DNA of 24,876 bases from CAZNLL01 sp964573885 (GCA_964573885.1 CAZNLL010000048.1:1-24876); one strand, 5' to 3'. Shown: positions 7,528 to 15,021, counted from the first letter of the stretch. Translations and numbers: made by a program. The notes: generated by a model from the sequence alone, not told the origin.

Positions 7528-9510
7528 ATGAAAAGGAAAGGGATGAAACTTAAAGGCAAACTCATATCAGGGTCATTGGCCATGGTGGTGCTGGTGATGG
7601 TGGTTTCCGCCATCGTGGTCTCCATTGTCATCAGTGGGCAAAACCAAAGGGCCGCAGACCGGGAGTTGCGTAAATCGCTTAACATCGTCCGGGAGGACCT
7701 GCTTGAAAAGCAAAGAAAGCTTCTCTCAGATTCCCAGCAGATCGCCTCCACAGACCAGATGGGGGCCAAGCTTGACCTTATCACCGGATACAAGGGCAAC
7801 GCCGACCTCATGATGGTGGCCCGCAACTCCTGCGAGGAGATATCCAACGCTATCGCCCAAATAGGATTTACCAGCGACCTGTGGAAGATCGCCGTCTTCG
7901 ACCAGCAGGGACGCTTGGTGGCCTTTGCCTCCCAAAAGGATAAAAACGCCTACCTGGTCGGCAATTATTATGAAGCGCCTAAACCCACCTTCAGTTGCGC
8001 CACCTTGAAGAAGGGCGGTGAACTCAACCGGGATTCATGGGAAAAGCAAGACACCTTTTCCGATCCCTTTATCAGGACCCAATTGGGCGGGAAATTGCCC
8101 GGCAAGGCAAAGGTGGTTTTTCAGGATGTGGGCAATTTTATCTCCTTGGTCTCTTATGCGCCCGTATTTGGAAAGAGCTATAACAAGGAAACCGAAAAGA
8201 TGGAAATCAGGCAGTTCGGGCTGGTGTCGGCGGTCAAGCAACTGGGCCCTTCCTTTCTTGAGAGGATGTCCGGGCTCACGGGCATGGACATCAACCTGTT
8301 CACGGACAAGGGCCTGAGCATCGGCGACTTGGAAGGGTACAAAACCCTGAGCGCCACGGCATTGGAAGAACCCCCGGGGGAGTGGAGCCTGGGGGAGCAA
8401 GCCCCCGTGCTCAACGACGTAGACCTCCAGGAGGGGGCCTACTTTCAGGGGATTCTGCCCCTTTACCGGGATTCGAGCCTGGCCGGTGCGGTGGCGGCCC
8501 TCTATTCAAAGGACATTGTCAAGGCCAATACCTGGCAGATGATCCAGCTCCTGGGCCTGGTTTACCTGGGGTGCCTGCTCTTGATGGTCCCCCTGGCCCT
8601 CTTCTTTTCCAGCTCACTTACCCGGCCGGTCAAGAAGGTCATAGACACCCTCACAGAGACGGCCCACAGGGTCTCCTCCGCCTCCGACCAGGTGACCGGG
8701 TCCAGCCGCCAACTGGCGGAAGGGGCCTCCCAGCAGGCGGCCTCCCTGCAGGAGACGTCCTCGTCCCTGGAGGAGATGTCTTCCATGACCAAGCAAAACG
8801 CACAACATGCCGACGAGGCGGACAATCTTATGAAGGAGGTCCGCCAGATTGTAGACAAGGCCAACCAGGTGGTCAAAAACCTGACCGGGGCCATGGATGA
8901 AATCATCAAGTCCAGTGAAGAGACCTCCAAGATCATTAAGACCATCGACGAGATCGCCTTCCAGACCAATCTCCTGGCCCTCAACGCCGCGGTGGAGGCG
9001 GCCCGGGCCGGAGAGGCGGGCGCGGGTTTCGCCGTGGTGGCCGACGAGGTGCGGAACCTGGCCATGCGTGCTGCCGATGCGGCCAAGGACACGGCCCACC
9101 TCATTGAGGGTACGGTCAAGAAGGTCAAAGAAGGCTCAGGTCTGGTCACAGAGACGGCGGAGGCCTTCTCCGAGGTAGACACCACCAGCAATAAGGCCGG
9201 GGAACTGGTCAGCGAGATCGCCGCGGCCTCCAACGAGCAGGCCCAGGGTATTGAACAGGTCAACAAGGCCGCGGTGGAGATGGATCATGTCACCCAGCAA
9301 AACGCGGCCAACTCAGAGGAATCCGCCTCCGCTGCAGAAGAACTCAAGGCCCAGGCCGTGGAAATGGGAAATATTGTGGAGCAGTTGGTGAGTCTGGTGG
9401 GCGCGGCCGCCAAGCAGGCCAAAAGGTCCGCCACCCAAAAAAGACCGGCCCTCAAAGACCCCGGCCTTGAGGCGCCTTCCACAGCCCACCCTCCGGCCAG
9501 GGTCCACTAA
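7528..9510 (+). CDS. Methyl-accepting chemotaxis protein
   Basis: 660 residues from the ATG at 7528, which has GGGGAGGA seven bases upstream; the frame is open farther upstream but without a ribosome site. Membrane segment 1 spans about 11-36; a periplasmic sensing region of some 300 residues (probably Cache-like) follows; membrane segment 2 spans about 338-362 (LLGLVYLGCLLLMVPLALFF). A HAMP linker (SSSLTRPVKKV) leads into the long coiled-coil signalling domain. The conserved hairpin tip around 473-512 (IDEIAFQTNLLALNAAVEAA, then GFAVVADEVRNLA) is intact, so it should dock to CheA/CheW. The C-terminus is basic and proline-rich and shows no CheR/CheB-tethering pentapeptide. The ligand is unknown. 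The gene is transcribed alone: sigma28-type promoter before it, strong terminator after it. Confidence 0.96.
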   Translation: MKRKGMKLKGKLISGSLAMVVLVMVVSAIVVSIVISGQNQRAADRELRKSLNIVREDLLEKQRKLLSDSQQIASTDQMGAKLDLITGYKGNADLMMVARNSCEEISNAIAQIGFTSDLWKIAVFDQQGRLVAFASQKDKNAYLVGNYYEAPKPTFSCATLKKGGELNRDSWEKQDTFSDPFIRTQLGGKLPGKAKVVFQDVGNFISLVSYAPVFGKSYNKETEKMEIRQFGLVSAVKQLGPSFLERMSGLTGMDINLFTDKGLSIGDLEGYKTLSATALEEPPGEWSLGEQAPVLNDVDLQEGAYFQGILPLYRDSSLAGAVAALYSKDIVKANTWQMIQLLGLVYLGCLLLMVPLALFFSSSLTRPVKKVIDTLTETAHRVSSASDQVTGSSRQLAEGASQQAASLQETSSSLEEMSSMTKQNAQHADEADNLMKEVRQIVDKANQVVKNLTGAMDEIIKSSEETSKIIKTIDEIAFQTNLLALNAAVEAARAGEAGAGFAVVADEVRNLAMRAADAAKDTAHLIEGTVKKVKEGSGLVTETAEAFSEVDTTSNKAGELVSEIAAASNEQAQGIEQVNKAAVEMDHVTQQNAANSEESASAAEELKAQAVEMGNIVEQLVSLVGAAAKQAKRSATQKRPALKDPGLEAPSTAHPPARVH

Positions 9511-9528
9511 GATCCAGGATACCCTCGC

Positions 9529-9563
9529 AAAAACCCCGGTCCTTTTTTAGGGCCGGGGTTTTT
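9529..9563 (+). terminator. Rho-independent terminator of the chemotaxis receptor gene
   Basis: A 14-bp stem (9529-9542 with 9550-9563, one G-U pair) closes a 7-nt T-rich loop, and the 3' arm ends in five Ts. It begins 18 nt after the stop codon. The 5' arm starts with As, so it may also terminate in the reverse direction. Confidence 0.9.
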
Positions 9564-9569
9564 GTATTG

Positions 9570-9674
9570 ACCCCGTAGTTGCATAAAAGAGGCTTAAGAA
9601 TCAGCTCTTTTGCTTTCCAGGCCTTTAGATACTGTCTCAATCATGTCATTGCGTTTGCAATAACGGGGTTGATA
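9570..9674. repeat. 105-bp repeat with imperfect terminal inverted repeats, copy 1
   Basis: About 93% identical (six substitutions, one 1-base indel) to 11153-11258, in the same orientation. The left end ACCCCGTAGTTGC and the inverted right end ACCCCGTTATTGC differ at two of 13 positions. Inside is an AAAAGAG/CTCTTTT inverted repeat. It looks like a small non-autonomous mobile element or a dispersed palindromic repeat. It starts just past the receptor terminator and ends about 30 bp before the HD-domain gene. No clear target-site duplication is visible. Confidence 0.8.
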
Positions 9675-9705
9675 AGCCCCCGAGGACCTGATAATTCTAT
9701 TGATT

Positions 9706-10263
9706 ATGATCCCATCCATCGAGACCTGCTTCCAGCTCATGGACCACTACGGTATGCTGGATCACATCAAGGCCCATTCCGTGATGGTCGCCAAAGCGGC
9801 CCGGGTCATTTCACGGGGCCTTGAGGAGGCCGGACTGGAGATCTCCCTCGAGAAAATCACGGCCGGCGCCCTGCTCCACGATATAGGCAAGACCCCTTCC
9901 CTCAACTCGGGCATGGACCACGAGGCGTTGGGCAGGGAGATCTGCCTCCAGAATCACCTGGAGGAGATCGCCGGTATTGTGGGGCAGCATGTGAGGCTCA
10001 AGGCCGATCTTCCCCGCCACCTCTACTCAGAAGAGGAGGTCGTATTTTACGCGGACAAGCGGGTCAACCACGACAGGATCGTCCCCTTGCAGGAGAGGCT
10101 GGACTATATTGTGCGCCGCTACGGCCGGGATCAGGAATGGCTCTGCCGAAGGATCCGGCGCAACTTCAGGCGCTGTGAAGGCCTTGAGACAAAACTTTTC
10201 AGCAAACTCTCCTTCGGGCCCGGGGCATTATCCGGGCTGGTTCAAAGGGAAGGCCTCTTATAG
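9706..10263 (+). CDS. HD-domain (HDIG) phosphohydrolase family protein
   Basis: 185 residues from ATG 9706. A TTG at 9700 is an alternative and is better spaced from a GAGGA at 9682-9686. HD-superfamily metal ligands are visible: HIKAHSVMVAK near the N-terminus, LLHDIGKT, a MDHEALG block, GQHVR and a late YADKRVNHD. Small stand-alone proteins of this kind hydrolyse phosphate esters, often nucleotides; the substrate here is unknown. Followed after 21 nt by a secreted coiled-coil gene and then a small coiled-coil gene, so probably the first gene of a three-gene operon. A repeat element lies directly upstream and may have brought or interrupted its promoter. Confidence 0.88.
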   Translation: MIPSIETCFQLMDHYGMLDHIKAHSVMVAKAARVISRGLEEAGLEISLEKITAGALLHDIGKTPSLNSGMDHEALGREICLQNHLEEIAGIVGQHVRLKADLPRHLYSEEEVVFYADKRVNHDRIVPLQERLDYIVRRYGRDQEWLCRRIRRNFRRCEGLETKLFSKLSFGPGALSGLVQREGLL

Positions 10264-10284
10264 CGCCCTTTGGGAGGAAGGCTC

Positions 10285-10611
10285 ATGAATAAAACCGCTC
10301 TTCTGATTTCGGTCCTGTGCCTGTTCCTGTTCTCGCCTCCGGCCCATGATGGATGGAGCGCAGAGCAGGATCCGGGACTGAACGGGCTGGAAGACACCGA
10401 CCAATTCAAGGAACTTGAAAAGACCCTCAAGGAGCTGGGCGAGGAGATGAAGCGCTCAGGCGAAGAGATCCGGGGAAAAATCCAGAAAGAGGTCATCCCC
10501 CGGATCCAGGAGGAGCTCGAGGCCTTAAAGGACTGGATTCGAAAGCATCGGCGCAAGAAGGAGAAGCCACCACCTGTACCTATTGAGCTGCCAGGCACCA
10601 TAGCCCTGTGA
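10285..10611 (+). CDS. Small secreted coiled-coil protein
   Basis: 108 residues from the ATG at 10285 with GGGAGGAAG upstream. A signal peptide (MNKTALLISVLCLFLFSPP, cleavage probably near GWSA) is followed by a charged helix rich in Glu and Lys (about residues 40-90) with heptad-like spacing, and a short proline-rich tail. It is probably periplasmic. I do not recognise a family. It lies between the HD-domain gene (21 nt) and another small coiled-coil gene (19 nt). Real gene likely from its ribosome site, signal peptide and codon use. Confidence 0.75.
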   Translation: MNKTALLISVLCLFLFSPPAHDGWSAEQDPGLNGLEDTDQFKELEKTLKELGEEMKRSGEEIRGKIQKEVIPRIQEELEALKDWIRKHRRKKEKPPPVPIELPGTIAL

Positions 10612-10630
10612 AAGAGGGAGGCCCAGGGCC

Positions 10631-10831
10631 ATGTCCATTCGAACCATCGCCAGGGACCTTTACCGCTTCAAAAAGGAGGTGGAACGGCTTGAGCAGGAGC
10701 TCAAAGAGACCCCCTATGAGAATCGGGCTGACATAGAAGACCGTCTCCGAAAAGCCAAGGCGGAGCGGAATCGTATCCAGGGGATGCTCGACGGGAGCAA
10801 GGAGCCGCCGCCCCATAGAAAACCCCTGTAA
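10631..10831 (+). CDS. Small coiled-coil protein, unknown function
   Basis: 66 residues, almost entirely one charged amphipathic helix (FKKEVERLEQELKETP, then DIEDRLRKAKAERNR) with a short proline-rich tail. No signal peptide, so cytosolic. GGGAGG lies about 10 nt before the ATG. Third gene of the HD-domain operon and convergent with the minus-strand gene that ends 9 nt later. I do not recognise a characterised family. Confidence 0.7.
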   Translation: MSIRTIARDLYRFKKEVERLEQELKETPYENRADIEDRLRKAKAERNRIQGMLDGSKEPPPHRKPL

Positions 10832-10840
10832 AACCTCCTC

Positions 10841-11104
10841 CTATTCTCCCCGCTTCTGGATCTCCTTGCTCAATCTCTCGAGTCCCTTTCCGGTCTCCTG
10901 GAGGACCTGATCCACCCGCTGGGCGGTCTCTTTTTTAATGCTCCCTATCTTGCCCTTGAGGGTCTCGATCTCTGCATGAAGCTGGGCCTGATTCATGGTC
11001 CGGCTCAAGGAGAACAGGGCCACAATCAGGGCGACGATGGACACAAAAAGGGCCAAGGTGGCCCTGAAGCCTCCCTTGGCACTCTTTTTTTCCTCTCCCA
11101 CCAT
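10841..11104 (-). CDS. Small single-pass membrane protein with coiled coil
   Basis: 87 residues from the ATG at 11104, chosen because AGGAGGG lies just upstream; an in-frame ATG at 11137 has no such site. A short basic N-terminus (MVGEEKKSAKGG) leads to one membrane helix (TLALFVSIVALIVALFSL, about 17-34) and then a long charged helix to the C-terminus. Probably N-in with the coiled coil outside. Function unknown. Its 5' end lies about 50 bp from repeat copy 2. Confidence 0.72.
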   Translation of the reverse strand: MVGEEKKSAKGGFRATLALFVSIVALIVALFSLSRTMNQAQLHAEIETLKGKIGSIKKETAQRVDQVLQETGKGLERLSKEIQKRGE

Positions 11105-11152
11105 ATTCCCTCCTCCCGGCTGTTTTCTCCAGGCCATGTGCTTGGCCTTTGT

Positions 11153-11258
11153 ACCCCGTAGTTGCGTAAAAGAGGCTTAAGAATCAGCTCTTTTGCTTTC
11201 CAGGTCTTTAAGATACTGTCTCAATCATGTCAATGCCTTTGAAACAACGGGGTTGATA
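11153..11258. repeat. 105-bp repeat with imperfect terminal inverted repeats, copy 2
   Basis: Second copy of the element at 9570-9674, same orientation, 1,583 bp away. Ends are ACCCCGTAGTTGC and inverted ACCCCGTTGTTTC. Most differences from copy 1 fall in the right third. It lies in the gap between two minus-strand genes. Confidence 0.8.
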
Positions 11259-11300
11259 GCCCGGGCGGGTGCCACTATACCAGGAGAGGACTGTGATCCA

Positions 11301-11317
11301 AAGGCCCTTTTGGCCTT
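11301..11317 (-). terminator. Weak hairpin after the five-cysteine gene
   Basis: AAGGCC/GGCCTT arms (11301-11306, 11312-11317) with a 5-nt loop begin 5 nt after the stop codon of the minus-strand gene at 11323. There is no T-run, so termination is only a possibility. Confidence 0.3.
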
Positions 11318-11322
11318 GAGGT

Positions 11323-11595
11323 TCAACCCTCGCCGGCATGGATGCCGGTGTGATAAGGGCCTTTGGCCATCTCCCGGGCCTTGGGCTTTTTTAAGAAGGC
11401 GGGGCCCATTTCCCGTTCTATGGCTTTTCCCTGTTCACAATTTTGACACTCCAGAAACCTGGAGGCCAGGGCCAGCTTGGGGGATGAGGGCGAACCGTAA
11501 AGCCTTGCATTCCGCCGCTGCACACACCGGATCTTCAACATGGTACAGTTAAACCGCCGGCAACGGAAATATTCTGGATTGTCCATAAAGCCCAT
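11323..11595 (-). CDS. Small five-cysteine protein, probable metal-binding, unknown function
   Basis: 90 residues from ATG 11595; a TTG at 11601 is an alternative, and a G-run lies about 11 nt upstream. The protein has Cys12, Cys17 and Cys24 in a basic segment (YFRCRRFNCTML, then RCVQRR) and a later C-x2-C (ECQNCEQG). That suggests a small zinc ribbon-like or cluster-binding fold. Short Cys-rich proteins with this pattern are, as far as I recall, common hypothetical genes in deltaproteobacteria. No operon partner; the sigma54-activator gene diverges from it. Function not known. Confidence 0.65.
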   Translation of the reverse strand: MGFMDNPEYFRCRRFNCTMLKIRCVQRRNARLYGSPSSPKLALASRFLECQNCEQGKAIEREMGPAFLKKPKAREMAKGPYHTGIHAGEG

Positions 11596-11745
11596 GGTCA
11601 AAAAGCCCCCCTATAAACGGGTCGAAACTCGAACCGGGGCCCCGGCAAGCAGGTCGGGGACCCCTTGAACCGCTTGCGTATTTCTTATTGCAATCCCTAT
11701 GCCAAAAGAAATTTTCTGTCACCGGCCAAATCACGGGAATCTGTT

Positions 11746-11774
11746 TTGAAAAAAGACGACTTGTGGTATATGAC
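11746..11774 (+). promoter_or_regulatory. Possible sigma70-type promoter of the sigma54-activator gene
   Basis: TTGAAA (11746-11751) and TATGAC (11769-11774) stand 17 bp apart, 44 bp before the ATG at 11818. Both boxes are partial matches in a locally AT-rich stretch. Confidence 0.35.
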
Positions 11775-11817
11775 ACAGGCGTGAAGGGCCCCATCAGGCC
11801 CTTTCCGGAGAGGGCCT

Positions 11818-13221
11818 ATGAAATCCATCCTTGTTCTGAGTCAAGACAAAGACACCCTCCAATCCCTCAGGGCCGGTCTCCCCTCCAGGTACCGGTTTGA
11901 TCAGGCCTTTGACCGGCCTACGGCCCTGGAAAGGCTGGCCAAGAGGCGCTACGACCTGGTCTTTGCGGACACGACCATCCTTTCAGACCTGACCGTGGAT
12001 CACGGATACAGGGGCGCCCTTCAACCCTTCTGGGGCGTGTATCCCACCCTGGAAATCATTGTCGTGGCCTCTCAAGAAATGGTCAGAGAGGCGGTCATGT
12101 TTGTCAAGGCCGGTGCGGCCAGTTATGTAACCCGTCCTATCAATCCGGATGAGGTCAAGCATGTGGTGGAAGACCTCTATGAATCCATCATCGCCGAGTC
12201 CGAGCTCGACTACCTCAGGGACCAGTTCTGGCACGCGGACGACATGGCCCTTGTTCAGACCCGGAGCACCCTCATGAAACAGGTCTTTGACAAGATCCGG
12301 TCCGTGGCCCCCACCAGGAGCACGGTGCTCCTCATGGGAGAGACAGGCACCGGCAAGAGTCTCCTGGCCAGGCTCGTCCACGGCCACAGCAACCGGAGGG
12401 AAAATCAGTTCATCAGCCTCCATTGCGGGGCCATTCCAGACACCCTCCTGGAAAGTGAACTCTTTGGGCATGAAAAGGGGGCCTTTACCGGGGCTGTCCG
12501 GAGGAAACTGGGCAAGTTCGAGATCGCCCACCGGGGTACCATTTTCCTGGATGAAATAGGGACCATCACCCCCTCGGCCCAGATCAAGCTCTTAGAAGTG
12601 CTCCAGGAGGGAACCCTTCAGCGGGTGGGGGGAGAAGACAGCATCGAGGTGGACGTCCGCATCATTTCTGCCACCAACGCCGACCTTAACGAGCTTTGCG
12701 CCCAGGGCCGATTCAGAAAAGATCTCTACTACCGGTTGAATGTCTTCCCCATTGAAATCCCTCCTTTAAGAGACAGGCTGGAGGACATCCCCCATCTCAC
12801 CAATCTCTTTCTGCGTAAGATGAACCGGTTCGGACAGAAGGAAATCAACCACGTACACCCCTCGGTAATCCAGGCCTTCCAAAAGTACCCGTGGCCCGGA
12901 AATATCCGGGAATTGGAAAATCTCCTGGAAAGGGCCTATATCCTGGAGCCCTCCCACGTGCTCACCCCTGAAGGCTTCCCCCCGGACCTCCTGGGTCCGG
13001 GCCTGTCTCCGGGGCTTCCCCCCGGTCCTGGCACCACCCTGGCCGAGGCACGGCGCAGCGCCGTGGAAACGGCCGAAAAGGCTTATCTCCATGAAGTCCT
13101 CGCCCGGTGCCGGGGAAAAATCCGCGAATCGGCTGAGTCGGCCGGGATCACCACGCGCCAGTTGAATAAGTTGATGCAGAAGCACGGTTTGCGAAAGGAA
13201 GACTTCAGGCATCCCCAATAG
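11818..13221 (+). CDS. Sigma54-dependent transcriptional activator with degenerate receiver domain
   Basis: 467 residues, NtrC-type. Receiver domain about 1-120: Asp51 is at the phosphorylation position (VFADT), but the usual acidic pair is Ser8-Gln9 and the conserved Lys-Pro is Arg106-Pro107. The AAA+ domain is complete: Walker A GETGTGKS near 174-181, GAFTGA at 221-226 for sigma54 contact, Walker B GTIFLDEIG, and a WPGNIREL block. A Fis-type helix-turn-helix lies near 425-460 (KIRESAESAGITTRQLNKL). The activator part should be functional, while the receiver may not respond to ordinary phosphorylation. No histidine kinase is adjacent. A consensus sigma54 promoter lies 200 bp downstream, so its own downstream gene is a natural target. 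GGAGAGG precedes the ATG. Confidence 0.95.
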   Translation: MKSILVLSQDKDTLQSLRAGLPSRYRFDQAFDRPTALERLAKRRYDLVFADTTILSDLTVDHGYRGALQPFWGVYPTLEIIVVASQEMVREAVMFVKAGAASYVTRPINPDEVKHVVEDLYESIIAESELDYLRDQFWHADDMALVQTRSTLMKQVFDKIRSVAPTRSTVLLMGETGTGKSLLARLVHGHSNRRENQFISLHCGAIPDTLLESELFGHEKGAFTGAVRRKLGKFEIAHRGTIFLDEIGTITPSAQIKLLEVLQEGTLQRVGGEDSIEVDVRIISATNADLNELCAQGRFRKDLYYRLNVFPIEIPPLRDRLEDIPHLTNLFLRKMNRFGQKEINHVHPSVIQAFQKYPWPGNIRELENLLERAYILEPSHVLTPEGFPPDLLGPGLSPGLPPGPGTTLAEARRSAVETAEKAYLHEVLARCRGKIRESAESAGITTRQLNKLMQKHGLRKEDFRHPQ

Positions 13222-13230
13222 GAATCTCAA

Positions 13231-13268
13231 GTTCCGATACCTTTTTGTTTCGGAACCGGGGTTTCCGA
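13231..13268. promoter_or_regulatory. Candidate upstream activator sites (GTTCCGA repeats)
   Basis: Perfect inverted arms GTTCCGA (13231-13237) and TCGGAAC (13250-13256), then a further direct half-site GTTTCCGA (13261-13268). They lie about 200 bp before the start expected from the sigma54-type promoter at 13425, a usual place for activator binding. They also lie just after the activator stop codon and could instead form a weak terminator hairpin, though no T-run follows the stem. Confidence 0.4.
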
Positions 13269-13424
13269 TTTTCCTATGCTCTGTTAAATCACGGCCTTAT
13301 CCTCCCTTTCCGGGCCTCCGGGCATCCACCTCCTCCATGGCCCTTCACAGGCCAGGGAACCCTGAGTTCGGCGCTCCCGGTCCTTTCATAGTCAAGCCTT
13401 TAAAATGAGGTGACATTCTTCACC

Positions 13425-13440
13425 TGGCACGGCTGTTGCT
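13425..13440 (+). promoter_or_regulatory. Sigma54 (RpoN) promoter
   Basis: TGGCAC (13425-13430), five bases, TTGCT (13436-13440): an exact match to the -24/-12 consensus, with 10 bp between the invariant GG and GC. Transcription should begin near 13451, about 60 bp before the 93-aa gene. The gene just upstream encodes a sigma54 activator. Confidence 0.82.
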
Positions 13441-13509
13441 CTATAGAAGCCGACAGACGCTGTCAATGCTCAAAAACCCGCCCTCGGGGCGTAACCACGC
13501 AGGAGGAAA

Positions 13510-13791
13510 ATGGAGAAGGTCATCTCCAAGGCCTCTCATGGACCCAGTATCCTCAGGGGCCTTATCGTCCCCGTGGACTGGGATGAAAACGGGCGGGTCA
13601 CGGCCGTCGCCATATCGGACTTCTATGAAGAAGAATATCTGATTGACCGCAAGGACAAGGGAGAAGAACTCAAGGACCTGGTCCGCCAGGAGGTGCGGTT
13701 AAAGGGTGTGGTGCGGCAGTCCAAAGGCAGAAAGATGATCACTGTTTGGGACTATTCCCTGATCAGGCCTGAGGCCGCACCTTCCGCCTGA
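13510..13791 (+). CDS. Conserved hypothetical small protein, possible OB-like fold
   Basis: 93 residues with AGGAGG directly before the ATG. The pattern is a short beta-rich protein: GLIVPVDWDENGRVTAVAIS, an acidic EEEYLID segment, LKDLVRQEVRLKGVV and a final KMITVWDYSLI. This resembles small uncharacterised proteins of deltaproteobacteria that look like single OB or beta-barrel domains; that comparison is from memory. No signal peptide or membrane helix. It is first behind the sigma54-type promoter and 44 nt before the acyltransferase gene, so the two may be co-transcribed. Function unknown. Confidence 0.75.
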   Translation: MEKVISKASHGPSILRGLIVPVDWDENGRVTAVAISDFYEEEYLIDRKDKGEELKDLVRQEVRLKGVVRQSKGRKMITVWDYSLIRPEAAPSA

Positions 13792-13835
13792 GGCGCTCCC
13801 CACTATAGGCAGGGGACACAGGAGATATACCCACC

Positions 13836-14942
13836 ATGGAGAAGGGAGAAGATCTTTCGTCGGTCTCCACTTGGATGGCCGCTATGCGGGGCACGGCGGC
13901 CACGGCCATTGTGATTCATCATTGGCTCCTGCTGATGCCTTACAAAAGAAACGACCTCTCCGATGTCGTCACCACCGCCACCGAGACCTGCGTCCACCTC
14001 TTCTTCGTGCTCAGTGGATGGGGTCTCACCCAGTCCTACTTCACAAAAGGTCATCCGTCGTGGCGGTCCTGGGCTGTAAAACGGTTTAAGAAGATCATAT
14101 TTCCGTACTGGATCATGGTCACTCTCACCTTTTTCCTGGCCCAAGCCCTGCATCGCCTCAGCCCCGCCCTTGTAGAGACCGCCTATGGCTGGGAGTCCCT
14201 CTTGGCCTGTCTCAGCCTGACCAGAAACGCCTACCCTCCGGCCTGGGGCCTGAACGGGACCCTGTGGTTCATGCCCGTCCTGGTAGGGCTCTATGCCCTG
14301 TTTCCCTTCCTGATCAATATCCTCCAAAAAGGGGGGCTCTGGACCCTGCTCCTGATCTCCGCCGGCGTGAGCTACGGATCCATCGGGGCGGCGGCCTCCC
14401 TGGGTTATGGTCTCACCTGCCAAGAGGCCTTGCCCTTTTTCTTTGTCATTGAATTCTCCCTGGGAATGGGGCTGGGACACATGAGCCTTTTCTCGGCCCG
14501 CCATTTCAAAAGGCTCTTGGGGTTCCCCGCCCTTTTCCTCGGGGCGGTGATCGCCCTTGCAGCCTGGACTATGGGCGAGGAATGGGACATGGGGTGGACC
14601 TTCAGCGGTTCCTTGACCGCCCTGGGCCTCTCCCTTATGACCCTGAATCTCTCCCGCTGGGTGCTCCGGTGGTCTCCGGAAAAGGGAAAGGCCCTTCTCT
14701 TCGGAATCAGCCGGCAATCCTATCTCATGTATCTCGTCCACGCCCCCTTGATCGTCTTCCTGGCCAAACCGCTCTTTTTGGACCTCCCCCCCGTGGGCCC
14801 TTATGCCATGATGGTCCTGGCCCCGGTTTACGCGGGGCTCATCTACGGGCTGGCCAAGGCCTTTTCCCCCTTACTCCAGGGCCTTGATCTGACCCACGTC
14901 CTTGGCGTGGCCCGGGATGAGCAAGGATGTCCCGGTCCTTGA
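13836..14942 (+). CDS. Acyltransferase-3 family integral membrane protein
   Basis: 368 residues with about ten hydrophobic segments. Family marks: a histidine pair in the first helix (IVIHHWLLL, about residues 26-34), FFVLSGWGLTQSYF near 55-68, a following RFKKIIFPYW and GTLWFMPVL near 140-150. Proteins of this family move acetyl or other acyl groups onto sugars of O-antigen, peptidoglycan, exopolysaccharide or glycolipids at the inner membrane. The acceptor is unknown. It sits 44 nt downstream of the 93-aa gene, probably in the sigma54-controlled unit. AGGAG lies about 11 nt before the ATG. Confidence 0.88.
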   Translation: MEKGEDLSSVSTWMAAMRGTAATAIVIHHWLLLMPYKRNDLSDVVTTATETCVHLFFVLSGWGLTQSYFTKGHPSWRSWAVKRFKKIIFPYWIMVTLTFFLAQALHRLSPALVETAYGWESLLACLSLTRNAYPPAWGLNGTLWFMPVLVGLYALFPFLINILQKGGLWTLLLISAGVSYGSIGAAASLGYGLTCQEALPFFFVIEFSLGMGLGHMSLFSARHFKRLLGFPALFLGAVIALAAWTMGEEWDMGWTFSGSLTALGLSLMTLNLSRWVLRWSPEKGKALLFGISRQSYLMYLVHAPLIVFLAKPLFLDLPPVGPYAMMVLAPVYAGLIYGLAKAFSPLLQGLDLTHVLGVARDEQGCPGP

Positions 14943-14991
14943 TGATACATCACGGGGAGAGTGTCTGGAGCGGCCGGATGGCCCTGTTTTT

Positions 14992-15021
14992 TGTTGACAT
15001 TACCCGGGCCGTTTGTCAACA
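14992..15021. promoter_or_regulatory. Inverted repeat upstream of pckA, possible operator
   Basis: Perfect arms TGTTGACA (14992-14999) and TGTCAACA (15014-15021) separated by 14 bp; arm centres are 22 bp apart, two helical turns. It lies about 80 bp before the pckA start. TTGACA within the left arm resembles a -35 box, but no matching -10 follows at 16-18 bp. Confidence 0.45.

Noticed and set aside
14972..14992. GGCC/GGCC hairpin followed by Ts after the acyltransferase gene
   Set aside because: The stem is only 4 bp, too weak to call a terminator.
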